64,000 nucleotides of DNA. Source: Corallococcus soli (GTDB lineage Bacteria > Myxococcota > Myxococcia > Myxococcales > Myxococcaceae). Where the stretch lies: contig NZ_JAAIYO010000003.1 in assembly GCF_014930455.1 (NCBI RefSeq), forward strand, positions 620,001 to 684,000. Reading direction: 5' to 3'. Both the position numbers and the translations under genes were made by a program. Positions 38,608-47,130 of the stretch are shown in pieces. Below the pieces are notes generated by a model that was not told the DNA's origin, made no database searches, and saw only the letters and a list, made by a program, of their open reading frames with translations. Position 1 is the stretch's first letter. Each line of letters opens with the position of its first letter.

Positions 38608-39300
38608 TCAGGCGTCGCACTCGGAGGGGCTGTCCGTGAAGGCGCCCAGCGGCTCCGGGAAGGTGAGGACGCCCCCGGTGCTCAGGGTGCCGGAGACGGG
38701 CTTGCTGCCCGGGAGCCTCACCTGCACTGTGCGGCCCCGGACGGTGTACGTGCCCTGGGTGCGGGACTCGCGGGGCGTGCCGGAGTCGTCCACCTCCCGC
38801 TGCCAGAACTCCACCCTGCCGCCGCCCTGGAACTTGAGGGCGCGGGTGGTGCCGTAGACGCCGACGCCGGGGCCGTACCAGGACACCGCGCGCACGAGCG
38901 CGGGCACGTCCGCCACCTTCGCCGGGGTGAGGCCTAGCAGCTTCTGCCAGCCCAGCGTGTCCCGGATGACGTCCAGGTCGGCGTCCTCCTTCGCCCGCTT
39001 CAGCCGGCGCGGATCCAGGCGCACGGCGGTGGTCAGCTTCTCCACGATGGTGTCGCGGTGGGCGCTGTATTCGCACACCTTGCCCTGCTTGCGCAGCACG
39101 CCCAGGGTGGCGGCGACGTTGTAGTGGGCCAGGGCGTAGTCCGGCTTCGCCTCGGCGGCGGCCTGGAACCGGGCCAGGGCCTCCGGGTACTGGCCGGACT
39201 GGTACAGCCGGAAGCCCTGGGTGTTGAGGGCCGTGCCCGAGGGGGCGGCGGGGGGGGCGGCGGACAGCGTCAGGGCCAGCAGGGACAGGGCGAGGACCAT
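38608..39300 (-). CDS. Exported TPR-containing protein
   Basis: A 230-residue protein with a signal peptide (LSLLALTLSAAPPAAP), then one or two TPR units (TQGFRLYQSGQYPEALARFQAAAEAKPDYALAHYNVAATL). A C-terminal beta-rich domain ends with a region of repeated Gly-Thr strands (GTYTVRGRTVQVRLPGSKPVSGTLS), reminiscent of small sheet domains that report cost-type free energies in lipocalin-like proteins, though I cannot name it. ATG 39300 is chosen as it starts the signal peptide. Divergent from accA. Confidence 0.72.
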   Translation of the reverse strand: MVLALSLLALTLSAAPPAAPSGTALNTQGFRLYQSGQYPEALARFQAAAEAKPDYALAHYNVAATLGVLRKQGKVCEYSAHRDTIVEKLTTAVRLDPRRLKRAKEDADLDVIRDTLGWQKLLGLTPAKVADVPALVRAVSWYGPGVGVYGTTRALKFQGGGRVEFWQREVDDSGTPRESRTQGTYTVRGRTVQVRLPGSKPVSGTLSTGGVLTFPEPLGAFTDSPSECDA

Positions 39301-39392
39301 GTCGCTCCAGACGGGCGGGGGCCTGGGACATTCCAGGGGTGCGTAACCGCTTGCGCGTTGAAAGGCTCGAACCCTGGTGCTAGTTCCGCGCC

Positions 39393-40361
39393 ATGGCAAC
39401 CGGCATTGGCTATGCGCTCGACTTCGAGCGCCCGCTCATCGAGCTGGAGAAGAAGATCGAGGAGCTCAAGGTCCTCTCCACCAGCGGCACCGTGGACTTC
39501 TCCTCCGAGATTTCGAAGCTGGAGAAGAAGGCGAAGAAGCTCCAGACGGAGATCTTCAGCGACCTGACGCGCTGGCAGGTGGTGCAGCTGTCGCGCCACA
39601 ACGCCCGGCCGTACTTCCTGGACTACGTCCAGTACCTCTTCACGGACTTCTTCGAGATGTGCGGCGACCGGCACTTCGGCGAGGACCCCTCCATCGTCGG
39701 CGGCTTCGCGCGCTTCGACGGCAAGCCGGTGATGGTCATTGGCCACCAGAAGGGGCGCAACACGAAGGAGAACATGGCGCGCAACTTCGGCATGCCGCGC
39801 CCGGAGGGCTACCGCAAGGCGCGCCGGCTGATGGAGCTGGCGGAGCGCATGGAGAAGCCCATCCTGACCTTCGTGGACACGCCGGGCGCGTACCCGGGCA
39901 TCGGCGCGGAGGAGCGCGGGCAGGCGGAGGCCATCGCCGTCAACCTGGAGGTGATGAGCCGGCTGCGCGTGCCCATCATCTCCACGGTGGTGGGCGAGGG
40001 CGGCTCCGGCGGCGCGCTGGCCATTGGCGTGGGCAACCGCGTGCTGATGTTCCAGAACAGCGTCTATTCCGTCATCAGCCCGGAGGGCTGCGCGTCCATC
40101 CTCTTCCGCGACGCGACCAAGGCGGACAAGGCCGCGGACGCGATGCGGCCCACCGCGCCGGACCTCCTGGAGATGAAGATCATCGACGAGGTCATCCCCG
40201 AGCCTCCCGGTGGCGCGCACCGCGATCCGCCCAAGGCGGCCGAGGCGCTGGGCAAGATGCTGCGCAAGCACCTGGGGCAGCTGGCCGAGCTGTCCCCGGA
40301 TGAGCTGGTGAAGGACCGCTACAACAAGTTCCGCGCGCTGGGCATGTTCTCCGGCAAGTAA
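39393..40361 (+). CDS. accA: Acetyl-CoA carboxylase carboxyltransferase subunit alpha
   Basis: A 322-residue AccA: the N-terminal [15 protein letters not shown] coiled helix, then the crotonase-like carboxyltransferase core with [48 protein letters not shown] and [15 protein letters not shown]. With AccD it transfers the carboxyl from biotin to acetyl-CoA, the first step of fatty-acid synthesis. It heads an operon with hisC and cmk (14-base gap to hisC). No accD is in the window. Confidence 0.97.
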   Translation: MATGIGYALDFERPLIELEKKIEELKVLSTSGTVDFSSEISKLEKKAKKLQTEIFSDLTRWQVVQLSRHNARPYFLDYVQYLFTDFFEMCGDRHFGEDPSIVGGFARFDGKPVMVIGHQKGRNTKENMARNFGMPRPEGYRKARRLMELAERMEKPILTFVDTPGAYPGIGAEERGQAEAIAVNLEVMSRLRVPIISTVVGEGGSGGALAIGVGNRVLMFQNSVYSVISPEGCASILFRDATKADKAADAMRPTAPDLLEMKIIDEVIPEPPGGAHRDPPKAAEALGKMLRKHLGQLAELSPDELVKDRYNKFRALGMFSGK

Positions 40362-40375
40362 GAGGTTCACTCCAC

Positions 40376-41467
40376 ATGCGACCGCTCGTTCCTCCCTACG
40401 TCGAGACGCTCAAGGCCTACGTCCCGGGCAAGCCCATCGAGGAGACCGAGCGGGAGTACGGCCTCACCGGTGTCATCAAGCTCGCCTCCAACGAGAACCC
40501 GCTGGGCCCGTCGCCCCGCGCCGTGGAGGCGATGAAGAACGCCGTCTCATCCGTGCACCTGTACCCGGACGCGACGAGCTTCCACCTGGTGCGCCGGCTG
40601 GCCACGCACCTGGGCGTGAAGCCGGAGGAGGTCGTGCTCGGCAGCGGCTCCAACGAGCTCATCGAACTGTTGATGCGCACGTTCACCACGCCGGAGGATG
40701 AAATCCTCCTGTGCCAGGGCTCGTTCCCGGCGTACCGCATCTCCGCGCAGGCGCACGGCCGGCCGTTCGTGGAGGTGCCCATGCGCGAGGGCTTCCGCTA
40801 CGACCTGGTGGCCATGGCCCGCGCCGTCACGCCGCGCACGCGCATGGTGTTCCTGGCCAATCCGGACAACCCCACGGGGACGACGTTCGGGCGCAAGGAC
40901 CTGGAGACGTTCCTGGCCGCGGTGCCCAGGGACGTGCTCGTCATCCACGACGAGGCCTACGCGGAGTTCGTGGACTGGCCCGACTACGCGAGCGCCGTGG
41001 AGCTGTTCCGCGCGCACCCGAACCTCGTGGCGCTGCGCACGTTCAGCAAGATCCACGGGCTCGCCGGCATCCGGCTGGGCTGCGCGGTGATGGACGCGAA
41101 GCTCGCGAACTACGTGCACCGCACGCGCATGCCCTTCAACCTCACGGTGGTGGCGCAGGCGGCCGGCATGGCGGCGCTGGATGACACGGAGCACGTCCGC
41201 CAGACGCGGGAGAACAACCACGCGGGCCTGCGCTACTACGGGCAGGAGCTGTCGAAGCTGGGCGTCACGCTGTCGGAGAGCCACGCCAACTTCGTCTTCG
41301 TGGACTGCCACCGGCCCGCGGGCGAGGTGTACGAACAGCTGCTGCGCCGGGGCGTCATCGTCCGGCCGATGGGGGGCAACGGCTTCCCCACCTGCCTGCG
41401 CATCTCCGTGGGCACGCCCGCGGAGAACGCGCGCTGCGTGGCCGCGCTGAAGGAGATCCTGTCGTGA
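40376..41467 (+). CDS. hisC: Histidinol-phosphate aminotransferase
   Basis: A 363-residue fold-type I PLP enzyme: KLASNENPLGPSP, NPDNPTGT, HDEAYAEFVD and the PLP Lys in TFSKIHGLAGIRLG, with the C-terminal Arg region NGFPTCLRISVGT. It transaminates imidazole-acetol phosphate in histidine synthesis; members of this subfamily may also act on aromatic amino acids. It is unlinked to other his genes, lying between accA and cmk; the next gene starts inside its stop codon (GTGA). Confidence 0.95.
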   Translation: MRPLVPPYVETLKAYVPGKPIEETEREYGLTGVIKLASNENPLGPSPRAVEAMKNAVSSVHLYPDATSFHLVRRLATHLGVKPEEVVLGSGSNELIELLMRTFTTPEDEILLCQGSFPAYRISAQAHGRPFVEVPMREGFRYDLVAMARAVTPRTRMVFLANPDNPTGTTFGRKDLETFLAAVPRDVLVIHDEAYAEFVDWPDYASAVELFRAHPNLVALRTFSKIHGLAGIRLGCAVMDAKLANYVHRTRMPFNLTVVAQAAGMAALDDTEHVRQTRENNHAGLRYYGQELSKLGVTLSESHANFVFVDCHRPAGEVYEQLLRRGVIVRPMGGNGFPTCLRISVGTPAENARCVAALKEILS

Positions 41468-42159
41468 GCCCGCGTCCGTTCATCGTCGCCATCGACGGGC
41501 CGGCCGGGGCGGGCAAGTCCTCCGTGTCCAAGCTGCTCGCGCGGCGGCTGGGGTTCGCGCTGGTGGACACCGGCGCCATCTACCGCTGCGTGGCGCTGAT
41601 GGCCTCCCGCGAGGGCATCGCGTTCGACGACGACGCGAAGCTGGGCGAGCTGCTCGGGCGCGTGCGCATCCACTTCCAGGTGGTGGGCGAGGAGAACCAC
41701 GTCTTCCTGGGGGGCGAGGACGTGTCCGGGGAGATCCGCACGCCGGCCATCTCCATGGGCGCCTCGCAGGTGTCGGGCCGGCCGGTGGTGCGCGCGGGGT
41801 TGCTCGCGCTTCAGCGGCGGTTGGCGCTGGAGACGCAGGTGGGCGCCATCCTGGAGGGGCGCGACATCGGCACGGTGGTGTTCCCGGACGCGGACGCGAA
41901 GTTCTTCCTCGCGGCGGACCCGGAGGTGCGCGCCCGCCGCCGCTTCGAGGAGCTGTTCCAGAAGGGCGTGGACAGCAGCCTGGAGGCCGTCCTCACGGAT
42001 CAGACGCAGCGGGACACCGCCGACTCGGGCCGCGCCGTGGCGCCCCTGAAGGCCGCGGACGACGCGGTGCACGTGGACTCCAGCAGCATGCCCCTGTCCG
42101 ACGTCGTGCGGACCCTGGAGCAGGAGATTGAACGCCGCCGGACCACGGGCGGCGGCTGA
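41464..42159 (+). CDS. cmk: Cytidylate kinase
   Basis: A 231-residue CMP kinase: IDGPAGAGKSSVSKLLARRLGFALVDTGAIYR at the start, the central NMP-binding insert, and IGTVVFPDADAKFFLAA followed by the lid region ARRRFEELFQKG. It phosphorylates CMP and dCMP. The GTG start overlaps the hisC stop, indicating translational coupling. Convergent with the transglycosylase gene, 18 bases apart. Confidence 0.96.
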   Translation: MSPRPFIVAIDGPAGAGKSSVSKLLARRLGFALVDTGAIYRCVALMASREGIAFDDDAKLGELLGRVRIHFQVVGEENHVFLGGEDVSGEIRTPAISMGASQVSGRPVVRAGLLALQRRLALETQVGAILEGRDIGTVVFPDADAKFFLAADPEVRARRRFEELFQKGVDSSLEAVLTDQTQRDTADSGRAVAPLKAADDAVHVDSSSMPLSDVVRTLEQEIERRRTTGGG

Positions 42160-42177
42160 CGCCTTCGCGGCCGTCCG

Positions 42178-44313
42178 TCAGAAGCTGACGCCGTCCGTGG
42201 CGGGGGCGGGCACCGTCATCGTCAGGCGGGCCTGGGTGCCGTCCTTCTCGTAGAAGCGGTGGTACAGGTACAGGTCCGCGAGCACCTGCTTCACGTAGCC
42301 GCGCGTCTCCCGGTAGGGGATGGACTCCACGAAGAGGTCCAACGGGAGGCTGCCCCGCTCCTGCGTCCAGCGCACCGCCGCCTTGGGCCCCGCGTTGTAG
42401 GCCGCGGCCGCGAGCGCCGGATGGGCGAAGCGCTTCATCAGCTGCGCCAGGTACCACGCGCCGTAGCGGATGTTGCGCTCCGGGGCGAAGAGGTCCGCGG
42501 GCGCGGGCGCGGGCTCCGACATCTTCAGCGCGATCTCCGTGGCCGTGGGCGGGATGATCTGCATCAGCCCGCGCGCGTCCGCGGCGCTCATCACCTCCGG
42601 ACGGAAGGCGCTCTCCCGCCGCATGATGGCCCACACGAAGAACGGATCCAGCGCCTGCCGCGTGGCCTCCGCCTCCACCGCCTTCGCGAACGCGCGCGGA
42701 TAGAACGCGGCCAGCGCGTCCGGGGCCTTCGCTCCGAACGCGCGGCCCCACAGGTGGCGCGCCGCCACGCTGTGCGCGTGCCCGTATTCGCCCAACTGCA
42801 GGAGCGCGTGCGCGAACGGCAGCGCCTGGTCCGCGGAGCGCAGGCCCGACACGCGCGACTGCACCTCGTCCGCCGCGTCGCGGAAGAGGCCCGCGCGCGT
42901 GAGGGCCACCGCCAGCTCCAGCTCCGGGGGGCGGGGCAGGGTGAGCTGCTTCGGAGGCTGCGGGAAGGCGGCCGGCGGCGTGCGTCCCAGCTCCCGCAGC
43001 CGCTCCGAGGCCAGCAGCGCGTAGAACGACGCGGGCGCGGCGCTGATGACCGCCTCGTAGGCCGGGCCCACCACGGCGGGCTTGCCGCCGGCCAGCTCCT
43101 CCGCGCGCGCCATCCAGTAGCGGGCCTGCGGCGCGAGGCTCGTCTTCGGATACGCCGTCACCATCGCGTCCAGCGCCAGCTTCGCCTGCGGGTACTGCTC
43201 CAGCCGCAGGTGCGCCAGGGCCCGGAACCACATCGCCTCGTCGCGGCGGCGCGAACCCTTGTAGCGCTTCTCGTAGTCCGCGAAGGACTTCGCCGCTTCC
43301 TCGAAGCGTCCGCCCTGCAGGTCCAGCCACGCGGCGAAGAACGCGCCTTCCTCACCCGCGGCCTGGGACGGATAGGCCTTGTCCAGCGCCGCCATCAGCT
43401 CGCGCGCCTTCGCGTTGTCATCCGAGCGCAGCGCCCGGCGCGCCACCACCAGCGCGGCCTCCGCGGCGATGGCCGGCGGACCCTTGCGCGCCACCGCGAG
43501 CGCCTTCGCCGCCTCGTCGGGCTTGCCGCGCGCGAAGAGCACCTGCGCCCGGAGCAGCGCCACCTGCGCCTGCGCGGGAGCGCCCTTCACCAGCGAGCGC
43601 TTCTCCGCCGTCTCCAGCTCCTCCTGGGCCCGGGTCGCCGCGCCGGCGGAGAGGAAGCCCCGGGCGCGCTGGAGGTGGTCGGGGAGCGTCAGCTTCACCG
43701 CCGGCTTCAGCGCGGCCAGCTTCTCCAGCGCCTCGTCCGCGTAGGGGTGGGTGGGGAAGCGCAGCGCCACGGCCTTCAGGTCCGCGCGCAGGCCCGCGGC
43801 GTTGCCGGTGGCCGCGCGCGTCGTCGCCCGCTGGAAGAGCAGCTCCGGGGTGGGCTGCGCGGTCGCCGCGGACTCCAGCACCGGGGCCGCGTCCTTGGGG
43901 CGGTGGGCCTCCAGCAGGGCCTCGCCCAGGCGGGCGCGCGCGCGCACCGCGAGGGACGGGGAGGCCTTCTCCAGCGCCCGCTCGAAGTCCCCGGCCGCGC
44001 CGTTGGGGTCGCCCGCGTAGAAGCGCGCCTGACCCAGGTAGAAGGCCTGGAAGGCCTCCAGGGGGGGCGGGGCGGCGTGGCGGGCGAGCAGGTCCCGGGC
44101 CAGGGCCGCGTCGCCGTCGGAGAGGACCAGGGTGCCGGCGAGCAGGCCCAGGCGGCCGGCGTCGGGGCACTTCTTGGACTCACAGGCGGCGAGCTCCGCC
44201 TGGGCGAGGGCGGCCGCGTCGGGCCGATGCAGGCGGACGGCCTCCAGTGTCGCCGGTGACTGCCCCAGCGCCACCCCCGTCACCCAACCCGCCACCCAGC
44301 CGGTCCAACTCAT
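42178..44313 (-). CDS. slt: Soluble lytic murein transglycosylase (Slt70-like)
   Basis: A 711-residue protein with a short signal-like N-terminus and a long region of TPR-like helical repeats (about residues 35-420) corresponding to the Slt70 U-ring. A C-terminal SLT domain carries the catalytic Glu567 in RRESAFRPEVMSAADARGLMQIIP and the AYNAGP motif. It cleaves peptidoglycan to 1,6-anhydro-muropeptides in the periplasm. The N-terminal region is longer than in E. coli Slt70. The ATG at 44313 has AAGGAAG just upstream. Confidence 0.92.
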   Translation of the reverse strand: MSWTGWVAGWVTGVALGQSPATLEAVRLHRPDAAALAQAELAACESKKCPDAGRLGLLAGTLVLSDGDAALARDLLARHAAPPPLEAFQAFYLGQARFYAGDPNGAAGDFERALEKASPSLAVRARARLGEALLEAHRPKDAAPVLESAATAQPTPELLFQRATTRAATGNAAGLRADLKAVALRFPTHPYADEALEKLAALKPAVKLTLPDHLQRARGFLSAGAATRAQEELETAEKRSLVKGAPAQAQVALLRAQVLFARGKPDEAAKALAVARKGPPAIAAEAALVVARRALRSDDNAKARELMAALDKAYPSQAAGEEGAFFAAWLDLQGGRFEEAAKSFADYEKRYKGSRRRDEAMWFRALAHLRLEQYPQAKLALDAMVTAYPKTSLAPQARYWMARAEELAGGKPAVVGPAYEAVISAAPASFYALLASERLRELGRTPPAAFPQPPKQLTLPRPPELELAVALTRAGLFRDAADEVQSRVSGLRSADQALPFAHALLQLGEYGHAHSVAARHLWGRAFGAKAPDALAAFYPRAFAKAVEAEATRQALDPFFVWAIMRRESAFRPEVMSAADARGLMQIIPPTATEIALKMSEPAPAPADLFAPERNIRYGAWYLAQLMKRFAHPALAAAAYNAGPKAAVRWTQERGSLPLDLFVESIPYRETRGYVKQVLADLYLYHRFYEKDGTQARLTMTVPAPATDGVSF

Positions 44314-44399
44314 GGAATCTTCCTTTCACATCGCGGCCTTGCGGCAACGGAACGAGAGGTTTGAAGTCGACATTCCCCACCAGGTGGGCGGGGGTCGGT

Positions 44400-44428
44400 T
44401 TGACAGTCGGCCCGACAAGTCCTAGATC
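44400..44428 (+). promoter_or_regulatory. Sigma70-type promoter upstream of the small Cys-rich gene
   Basis: TTGACA at 44400-44405 and TAGATC at 44423-44428 are separated by 17 bases: a perfect -35 and a fair -10. Transcription would begin near 44435, giving a leader of about 170 bases before the ATG at 44605. Confidence 0.7.
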
Positions 44429-44604
44429 CCGCGCCCACGGGCTGGTCCCGAGGGGTTGTCCACCCGTTGCGCAAGCCGGAGGGAATCCTTACGTTGCGCC
44501 GCCGTTGAGCGCTACTCCGGACCGTCGTGTCAGCCGGACCTGTCGTCGGTAGCACCGCTCGTTCACAGACCTCGGGGGGGGAAACAGCTCATAGGGGAGG
44601 CTCC

Positions 44605-44838
44605 ATGAAGCCGTGTCCATCCGATCTGCCGCAGACCATCAATCCCGAAGCCGGCCCCAAGCGGGCAGGCGTCGAGACGCATCGCAACCTGAACTGCAAC
44701 CACTACGACAACTGCCTCGATGAGGCCGTGCGTCGTGGGTGGCAGTCGTTCACGTGCATGAAGTGCCCGATGTACGCCAACCTCGCGCCTCCGCAGATGG
44801 GGCTCGAGGCCTATGCGACCCAGCGTCGCCCCGTCTAG
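44605..44838 (+). CDS. Small Cys-rich protein, probably zinc-binding
   Basis: A 77-residue protein with Cys4, then CNHYDNC (Cys31/His33/Cys37) and CMKCPMY (Cys51/Cys54), spaced like a small zinc ribbon. No family name is known to me. GGGGAGG stands 5 bases before the ATG, a near-consensus promoter lies about 170 bases upstream, and a hairpin follows the stop: it looks like a strongly expressed single-gene unit. The long leader could hold regulation. A regulatory or RNA-binding role is only a guess. Confidence 0.78.
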   Translation: MKPCPSDLPQTINPEAGPKRAGVETHRNLNCNHYDNCLDEAVRRGWQSFTCMKCPMYANLAPPQMGLEAYATQRRPV

Positions 44839-44849
44839 TTATCGACGGG

Positions 44850-44872
44850 CGCGCCCTTTTGTTTCGGGCGCG
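44850..44872 (+). terminator. Hairpin after the small Cys-rich gene
   Basis: CGCGCCC pairs perfectly with GGGCGCG over 7 bases around a 9-base T-rich loop, 12 bases after the stop. A T-rich stretch follows only some bases later. Confidence 0.6.
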
Positions 44873-45037
44873 TGATGCTGTTTTCCGGCCACGCCCGAAG
44901 GGGGTCGTGGCCGGAAGTCCGCGTGGACATCCCTTCGTCGCGCCTCCGCCCCCGACCTTCCGGCCAGGGACCCCGGCTGGCGGCCCTGCGCTTCATCAGG
45001 GCCAGGAAGGGCGTCCCACGAGGGGCACCCAGGGTTT

Positions 45038-46657
45038 TCAGCGAACCGCGGCGTAGATGACGGCCACCCAGTACTGCCCCTGGCCGAAGCGCTTGGAGTT
45101 TCCTCGCACCAGTCCCACGCCCACGCGGGTGTTGGTGGCGGTGGCGAGGCTGCGGGACTCAGGCAGCGCGCCCGGGTCTCCCACGACGAAGAAGTCCACC
45201 GACGCCGTGCCCGCGTCGGGGAGCACCGAGAACACCCGCTCGTGCAAGGGAGACGGATCTTCCGCTCCGGCGGACGGTTCGTCCTGCGCGAGCGAGCGCC
45301 GGGCGTGTTCGCGCGCCAGTCGCTCCAGCGCATCGCTGCGCACCAGCGGCGGCAGCTTGAGCGTGGCGCGGTGCCGGGCCAGCGCCTCGTATGCATCCGA
45401 CAGCGGATCCGCGGAGGCCGCCGCGCCGGGCGAGGCCGCGGTGAAGACCTCCGTGACGATGGCCTGGTCGCGCCCGTCGAGCTTCTGGAACGCCACGCCC
45501 ACGCCCATGAAGCGGAACGCGGGGTCCATCAGGTTCTTGCGGTGGCCGGGGCTGTGCTCGATGCCGAAGTGCGCGGCGAGCGGACCCGCCGCGAGCCCCA
45601 GGTTCTCCCCGGCGCGGACGTAGCGCGTGCCCTCCGGGAGCCGGCGCGTGAGGGTGGAGCCGTCCGGCGCGATGTGGGCGAAGAAGCCCTCGTTGGCCAT
45701 GCGCGTGCTGTAGCGCAGCGCCACGTCCTCCAGCGTGGTGTCCGGCGCGAGCTCCGGCAGGTGGTGCGCGCGGCGCAAGGCGTTGATGCGCTCGTAGAGG
45801 GCGGTGCGGGCCTCGCCCAGCGTGGTGGGCTCGCGGGTCGCCTCGCGCTCGCCCCGCGCCGAGCGCGCGCCCACCTGCACGAGGAACAGCGAGGCCACCT
45901 CCGGACCCGCCGGGCCCTGGCCCACCACCTCCACCGTGTAGGAGCCGGGGCGCGTGAAGGGCAGCCGGGCGCAGAAGCCGGCCGTGCCCGTGGGGGCGCG
46001 CGTCAACGGGACGCCTTCCACCTCGCCATCCGGCCGGGTGATGAAAACTTCCGGGCTCCGCAACGGCGACATCAGCCGCCCGCACACCATGCGCTCCGTC
46101 TTCGCGGAGGCGAGCGCGCGAGGGAAGGGGAGCACCTCCGCCTTGCGGTCCGCGAGCAGCAGCACCAGCGCGGCCCGCTCGCCCAGGAACGCCACGCCCA
46201 CGCCGTAGTGGCTCGCGCGCTCCTCGTTGAAGTCCGTGCGGGCGAGGAAGGTCTCGATGGCGTGCGAGTGCACCCAGGCGCGGATGACCAGGGTCCGCGG
46301 CGAGGGATCCGCGGCGCCGGACTCACTGACGGCCTCCGTCAGGGTGAGCAGGTCGGGGGCGCCGGTGGTGAACTCACTCAGGGCCTCGCGCGCGAGCCTC
46401 CGGGCCGCAATCTCCAGGCCCTTGTCGCTGGTGGGCGCGCGCCGGCCCACGCGCTCGAATTCGCGCGCGACGTGCATGCGGGCCCGGGCCTCATGCGACT
46501 GGGGCGTCTGCGCCGCGACGGGGGCGGTGACGGCCACGGCACCGGGATCCGCGGGCGTGACGGAGGCCACCTGTGGGGGCGGTGGCCCGGCGGACGCGCG
46601 GGGCGGCGTGCCCCATGCCAGGCCGAGCAGCGCGCCCAGGAGCGCGGCCCGCCTCAT
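45038..46657 (-). CDS. Exported CAP-domain (SCP/PR-1-like) protein
   Basis: A 539-residue protein with a signal peptide and Ala/Pro-rich spacer, an N-terminal region of unknown fold with beta-rich strands, and a CAP domain at about residues 275-405. The CAP signature reads ALYERINALRRAHHLPELAPD, RYSTRMANEGFFAHIAPDGST, RAGENLGLAAG and HSPGHRKNLMDPAFRFMGVGVAF. A second, shorter repeat (ALARHRATLKLPPL...LAREHARRSL) may be a degenerate copy. CAP proteins are secreted and of varied function. The gene is coupled to the upstream DciA-like gene by an ATGA overlap. Confidence 0.85.
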   Translation of the reverse strand: MRRAALLGALLGLAWGTPPRASAGPPPPQVASVTPADPGAVAVTAPVAAQTPQSHEARARMHVAREFERVGRRAPTSDKGLEIAARRLAREALSEFTTGAPDLLTLTEAVSESGAADPSPRTLVIRAWVHSHAIETFLARTDFNEERASHYGVGVAFLGERAALVLLLADRKAEVLPFPRALASAKTERMVCGRLMSPLRSPEVFITRPDGEVEGVPLTRAPTGTAGFCARLPFTRPGSYTVEVVGQGPAGPEVASLFLVQVGARSARGEREATREPTTLGEARTALYERINALRRAHHLPELAPDTTLEDVALRYSTRMANEGFFAHIAPDGSTLTRRLPEGTRYVRAGENLGLAAGPLAAHFGIEHSPGHRKNLMDPAFRFMGVGVAFQKLDGRDQAIVTEVFTAASPGAAASADPLSDAYEALARHRATLKLPPLVRSDALERLAREHARRSLAQDEPSAGAEDPSPLHERVFSVLPDAGTASVDFFVVGDPGALPESRSLATATNTRVGVGLVRGNSKRFGQGQYWVAVIYAAVR

Positions 46658-46953
46658 CGCACCTCCAACTGGAACTCGAGCGCCGTCACCGTGCCCGGCC
46701 CGAGCGTCGCGTTGAGCCGCTCGCAGAGGAACGCGGACTGGCGGGTGAGGGCCTGGGCCCACTCGGCGTTCTCCACGGTGATGACGAGCGTCTTGCCCTC
46801 CAGGTGGTGCGGGCGGCTGTGGCGCGCGATGTTCGCCCCGGCCGCGGCCACCCAGAGCGGCATGAGCGACATCCCACGGCCCGACTCTCCGGCAAGGCGC
46901 GCCAGCACGCGGGGAAGCAGGCTCTCCAGGGTCTTGGGCTCACTGCGCGCCAT
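46654..46953 (-). CDS. dciA: DciA-like (DUF721) protein
   Basis: A 99-residue protein of the DUF721/DciA family: PLWVAAAGANIARHSRPHHLEGKTLVITVENAEWAQALTRQSAFLCERLNA. DciA is the replicative helicase loader in most bacteria lacking DnaC. It is a minimal form, containing only the KH-like fold without the long C-terminal tail. It is the first gene of a two-gene unit with the CAP-domain protein, and divergent from the large lipoprotein gene. Several such DUF721 proteins can exist per genome, so the helicase-loader role is probable, not proven. Confidence 0.75.
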   Translation of the reverse strand: MARSEPKTLESLLPRVLARLAGESGRGMSLMPLWVAAAGANIARHSRPHHLEGKTLVITVENAEWAQALTRQSAFLCERLNATLGPGTVTALEFQLEVR

Positions 46954-47130
46954 CGTCGGGCGATTCTGGGACCCCGGGCGCCGGATGCCAACCGACACTT
47001 GCCTGCCCGCCCGTCTGATTTTCCGTCCCCTCGGGCACCCACGGTGTTCCCGGATGTGCGCACGGGTCGCGTCACGGGCGGACCCCTTGTAAGGTCCGGG
47101 CAAGGCCGGTCCCCCTCGGAGTTCCCCCTC

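Noticed and set aside
45242-47092. Long forward open frame antisense to the CAP-domain and DciA genes
   Set aside because: The opposite strand carries clear CAP and DUF721 motifs; the forward frame is Arg/Gly-rich shadow.
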